The notes under the pieces: generated by a model | Database searches by the model: none | Seen by the model: the letters and a program-made list of their open reading frames with translations, nothing else | What the model was told of the DNA's origin: nothing | In this document: piece by piece, positions 14,999 through 17,371 of the stretch | Numbering within the stretch: position 1 is the stretch's first letter | Layout: every line of letters begins with the position of its first letter | Position numbers and translations under genes: made by a program | Assembly: GCA_903925435.1 (NCBI GenBank) | Contig: CAIYFF010000320.1 | Span: 1-17,371, forward strand | Length of the DNA stretch: 17,371 nt | Direction: 5' to 3' | DNA from: an uncultured Planctomycetota bacterium | Lineage (GTDB): Bacteria; Planctomycetota; UBA1135; UBA2386

Positions 14999-16192
14999 GT
15001 GATTTCCAGAATCCTCGCAAAGTCCAAACTGAAGCTGGCCGCCGGGCGCGCTGTTCCGGTCGAGCAGCTCGATGCGGCGCTCGATGTGCCGACGGATCGT
15101 TTCGAGCGCACGACGGAGCAGCTCGCAGCACAGTTGCGTCGCGCGGACGCGGACATCGATGTGGTCGGATATCGCGCGCGGCGCACGATCGCGGTGCACG
15201 GTGATGCGCAGCCTTCGTTGTCGGACATCCGCGGCGTCGGCTTCTACCAGATGGATCTGCGCAGACTGCCGCCGATGGATCGCGAAGAAGAGTTCCGCAT
15301 GGCGCGGCGCTACGAGTTCTTCAAGCTGCGCCTGTTGCTCGAACTGCAGCGCGCGGGCGTGGATTCGGCGCGGGCCAAGGCGCTCACGGCGCGGCCGCGC
15401 AGTGAGATCGAGGCCGAACTCGGCGATCGCGCGCGTGCGACCTATCTCTCTCGCTGCGCATCGCAGCTCGAGGACCTTCGCAATCTCTACATCGAAGGCG
15501 CATTGCACATCGTTCTTGGCACGGTGCAGCGCTACCGCGGGCTCGGAGTCGATTCGCCGGATCTGATCCAAGAAGGCAATGCGTCGCTGTTCCAGGCGAT
15601 CGAAGGCTTCGATTGGCGCCGCGAAGTTCGGTTCCGCACCTACGCGCAATACTGGGTGCAGCAGGCCGTGCTGAAGATGCTCTACAACAGCTCGCGCACG
15701 GTCCGCATCCCGGTGTGGGTGCAGAAGATCCTCGGTCGCATTCGTCGCGCGCAGGACGAAGGCCGTCGAGCGGGTTCTGAGCTGACCAGCGCGGAGATTG
15801 CGCAGAAGCTCGGCATCTCTGTCGACAAGGTCGATTGGGTGCTCTCGACCAAGCGCTACGCCGTCAGCCTCGACGCCGAGCGCGGCGGCGAAGATGGCAC
15901 GATGACGTTGCTGCAATCGCTCGCCGACGAGGACGCGGTGCCTGTCCCGGAAAGCGTGCCCGTCGGCGACTTGCGTGCGAGCCTCGCGGACGTGATGCGC
16001 GATCTGTCGGACCGCGAGCAGCAGATCCTGCGGCGGCGCTTTGGCCTCGGCGGCGGCGAGCCGGAGACGCTCGGCCAGATCGCAGTCGACTTCGGAATCA
16101 GCGCAGAGCGCGTTCGACAACTCGAGAGCGCAGCGCTGGGGCGGCTGAAGAAGCCGGGCGCGAAGAGTCGACTCGCAGCCTTCGTGGAGTGA
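14999..16192 (+). CDS. Sigma-70 family RNA polymerase sigma factor (group 1/2-like)
   Basis: A 397-residue sigma factor read from GTG. Residues about 16-58 (VEQLDAALDVPTDRFERTTE, LRRADADIDVV) resemble region 1.1 of primary sigma factors. About 79-101 is region 1.2 (GFYQMDLRRLPPMDREEEF). Region 2.2 is SPDLIQEGNASLFQAIEGF (about 185-205), 2.3-2.4 RFRTYAQYWVQQAVLKML then SSRTVRIPVWVQ. Region 3 includes SAEIAQKLGISVDKVDWVL, and region 4 is LSDREQQILRRRFGLGGGEP with ISAERVRQLESAALGRLKK (from about 333). It directs RNA polymerase to -10/-35 promoters. Region 2.4 reads VQQAVLKMLYNSSRTVRIP where primary sigmas have IRQAITRAIADQARTIRIP, so it may be an alternative factor. No anti-sigma gene lies near. 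Convergent with the nitrilase gene, 21 bases apart. Confidence 0.92.
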   Translation: MISRILAKSKLKLAAGRAVPVEQLDAALDVPTDRFERTTEQLAAQLRRADADIDVVGYRARRTIAVHGDAQPSLSDIRGVGFYQMDLRRLPPMDREEEFRMARRYEFFKLRLLLELQRAGVDSARAKALTARPRSEIEAELGDRARATYLSRCASQLEDLRNLYIEGALHIVLGTVQRYRGLGVDSPDLIQEGNASLFQAIEGFDWRREVRFRTYAQYWVQQAVLKMLYNSSRTVRIPVWVQKILGRIRRAQDEGRRAGSELTSAEIAQKLGISVDKVDWVLSTKRYAVSLDAERGGEDGTMTLLQSLADEDAVPVPESVPVGDLRASLADVMRDLSDREQQILRRRFGLGGGEPETLGQIAVDFGISAERVRQLESAALGRLKKPGAKSRLAAFVE

Positions 16193-16213
16193 AGTGAGGT
16201 CGCGGGGCGCCAG

Positions 16214-17098
16214 CTACTTCTTTGGCTGGCCTTCGCGGCTCTGCTGCACGATCGAGTCGAATGTCTCGTCCCAGAGCTTGCGGTAGACGCTCGGCCGCTC
16301 GTCGCGATGCACGGGCATCATGCGTCGCATCGTTCGCACGGTGCGCAGGTCCATCTCCGCAGTGACGACGCCGCTTTCGCCTGTGCCCGATGCGAGGATT
16401 TCGCCAGTCGGGTCCACGATGCGCCCATCACCCAGGAAGGAGAGGTCCTCCTCGCTCTTCAGCGAGACGTCGTGGCCGGTTCGATTCGACCCGATCACGA
16501 AGAGGATGTTCTCGATCGCGCGCGCGCGCAGCAGCGTCCGCCAATGTTGCGACCGCGCTTCGGGCCATTGCGCGGGCACGACGAGGATCTCGGCTCCCTT
16601 TCGGAAGTAGTAGCGCGCGAGATCGGGGAATCGCAGGTCGTAGCCGATCATCACGCCGATGCGACCGGCGCTCGTGTCGACGACGAGCGGCTCGTCGCCG
16701 CCGCGGTGATGGCGATGCTCTGCGTTGGCAGAGAAAAGGTGCACCTTGCGGTAGCTGCCTTTCGTCTCGCCACAGTCGTAGAGCTTCGCGCAGTTGAAGA
16801 TCGCCCCGTCGCGCGACTCAGGTCCGCTGCCGAGGATCGTCATCGCGTGTTGCTTGGACAATTCGGCGATGCGCGCTTCCGCTGCTTCTGCCGCCGCGAT
16901 CTGCGATGCGTCGTAGCTCGGCAAGAACGACGTCGACCACATCTCGGGCAGCACGCAGAGCCGCGCGCCTTCCTTGGCTGCGTCCGCGATGCCGGCTTCA
17001 GCTCGAGCGAGGTTGCCGGCGACGTCGCCGCGGCGAACGTCGAACTGGACGCACGCAGCCACCAGGGTCTGCGGTTCGTCGTCTTGAGGTGTGGTCAT
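16214..17098 (-). CDS. Nitrilase-superfamily (C-N hydrolase) protein with Gly in place of catalytic Cys
   Basis: A 294-residue protein of standard length for the omega-amidase/YafV-like branch of carbon-nitrogen hydrolases. The Glu-Lys-Cys triad would be E52 (LCVLPEMWSTSF), K118 (GSYRKVHLFS) and the Cys of the ICYDLRFP motif. The last reads GVMIGYDLRFPDL, so residue 152 is Gly (codon GGC, 16645-16643). Cys would need only TGC, one base different. The flanking family segments are intact: LFSANAEHRHHRGGDEP, VPAQWPEARSQHWRTLLRARA and NRTG. Without the nucleophile the protein should not hydrolyse amides. It may bind a ligand or act as a pseudoenzyme, or the base may be a mutation or reading error. 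The frame is otherwise full length without other damage. It lies downstream of a candidate promoter. Confidence 0.9.
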   Translation of the reverse strand: MTTPQDDEPQTLVAACVQFDVRRGDVAGNLARAEAGIADAAKEGARLCVLPEMWSTSFLPSYDASQIAAAEAAEARIAELSKQHAMTILGSGPESRDGAIFNCAKLYDCGETKGSYRKVHLFSANAEHRHHRGGDEPLVVDTSAGRIGVMIGYDLRFPDLARYYFRKGAEILVVPAQWPEARSQHWRTLLRARAIENILFVIGSNRTGHDVSLKSEEDLSFLGDGRIVDPTGEILASGTGESGVVTAEMDLRTVRTMRRMMPVHRDERPSVYRKLWDETFDSIVQQSREGQPKK

Positions 17099-17124
17099 GG
17101 AGGCAGCCTGACGGCAGCCGAGGG

Positions 17125-17154
17125 ACGATAGCCACGCGGTGGCCGTCGTTCCAA
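17125..17154 (-). promoter_or_regulatory. Candidate promoter of the nitrilase-like gene, with hairpin in the spacer
   Basis: On the minus strand TTGGAA (17154-17149), an 18-base spacer and TATCGT (17130-17125), each matching four of six consensus bases, 26 bases before the ATG. The spacer contains GCCAC-GCG-GTGGC (17131-17143), a five-base-pair inverted repeat, which could be an operator. Confidence 0.35.
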
Positions 17155-17176
17155 GCGATGCGCACCGTACATGAAG

Positions 17177-17194
17177 ACGCGCGGCGCCGCGTGT
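17177..17194 (-). terminator. GC-rich palindrome after the partial gene
   Basis: Bases 17177-17194 are self-complementary across the whole length apart from one G-T pair; the core CGCGGCGCCGCG (17180-17191) is perfect. It lies 27 bases after the stop of the minus-strand partial gene. No T run follows. Confidence 0.35.
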
Positions 17195-17221
17195 GCGGCT
17201 ACCGCGCGTCCGCTATCGGCA

Positions 17222-17371
17222 TCAGCCCTTGAACAGGATGTCGTCCGTCGGGTTGCCTTGCGGCTTCTTCGTGCGCGGCGTTGCCGTCGTGCGCGTGTCG
17301 ATGATCAGTTGATCGCTCGGCTTGAAGATCACCGTCTCCTTGTTGGCGACGTCGATGCTCTCGCCCGTGAG
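17222..17371 (-). CDS. Unknown protein, C-terminal 49 residues (5' end outside window)
   Basis: An open frame enters from the right edge on the minus strand and ends at TGA (17224-17222). The visible part reads LTGESIDVANKETVIFKPSD, then QLIIDTRTTATPRTKKPQGN and PTDDILFKG. Two short beta-strand-like stretches (TVIFK, QLIID) are followed by a basic Pro/Thr-rich tail. No family is recognisable from this piece. I include it because codon use is like its neighbours and the frame is open to the edge. Confidence 0.5.
   Translation of the reverse strand, partial: LTGESIDVANKETVIFKPSDQLIIDTRTTATPRTKKPQGNPTDDILFKG

Noticed and set aside
1..17371. Defence system, CRISPR array, prophage, insertion sequence or biosynthetic cluster
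   Set aside because: I found no repeat-spacer pattern, transposase, integrase, toxin pair or clustered biosynthetic enzymes; the nucleases present are housekeeping types or single genes.

Overview
The window is GC-rich bacterial chromosome. It holds 17 protein genes that I can support, two of them cut by the window edges, and one tRNA-Leu. There are no mobile elements, no CRISPR array, no rRNA and no phage genes. High GC, rare Shine-Dalgarno sequences, a SirB1-like protein, a lipoprotein of the neutral-ceramidase fold and several signal-peptide or membrane-anchored proteins without clear homology together suggest Planctomycetota or a nearby deep-branching phylum. This is an inference; no marker gene here settles it.

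Layout. Bases 1-748 (+) hold the C-terminal part of an HD phosphohydrolase. It converges on a coupled pair on the minus strand (3054 down to 764): a class I PLP aminotransferase, then an OB-fold/DEDDy exonuclease. A 716-residue membrane-anchored protein of unknown function (3211-5361, +) is followed by a strong hairpin and a minus-strand tRNA-Leu(GAG) with a plausible promoter. After about 415 bases without a gene come two coupled plus-strand genes (5949-8146): a SirB1/transglutaminase-like protein and a ceramidase-like lipoprotein.

From 11442 down to 8166 the minus strand carries lipB, xseA, xseB and a site-2-type M50 protease. Spacing is tight (27 bases, then two ATGA overlaps), so this looks like one operon. 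A small membrane-anchored protein (11441-11827, +) starts at the same CCATGG as lipB, in the opposite direction. A second minus-strand group (13591 down to 11869) is an Mrp/ApbC iron-sulfur carrier, a DUF1858-like CxxC protein and a thioredoxin, a redox and Fe-S set. Then follow a signal-peptide plus C-terminal-anchor protein (13775-14728, +), a sigma-70 factor starting at GTG behind a strong Shine-Dalgarno (14999-16192, +), a nitrilase-superfamily protein (17098 down to 16214, -) and the tail of an unknown minus-strand gene.

Most of the content is housekeeping and I do not see an obvious new multi-gene system. The best leads are a nitrilase-fold protein whose catalytic Cys is Gly, an XseA with a HARP-like N-terminal extension, an Mrp without the usual CxxC next to a small CxxC protein, an OB-fold/exonuclease fusion, and a recurrent CC-ATG start context in place of Shine-Dalgarno sites.
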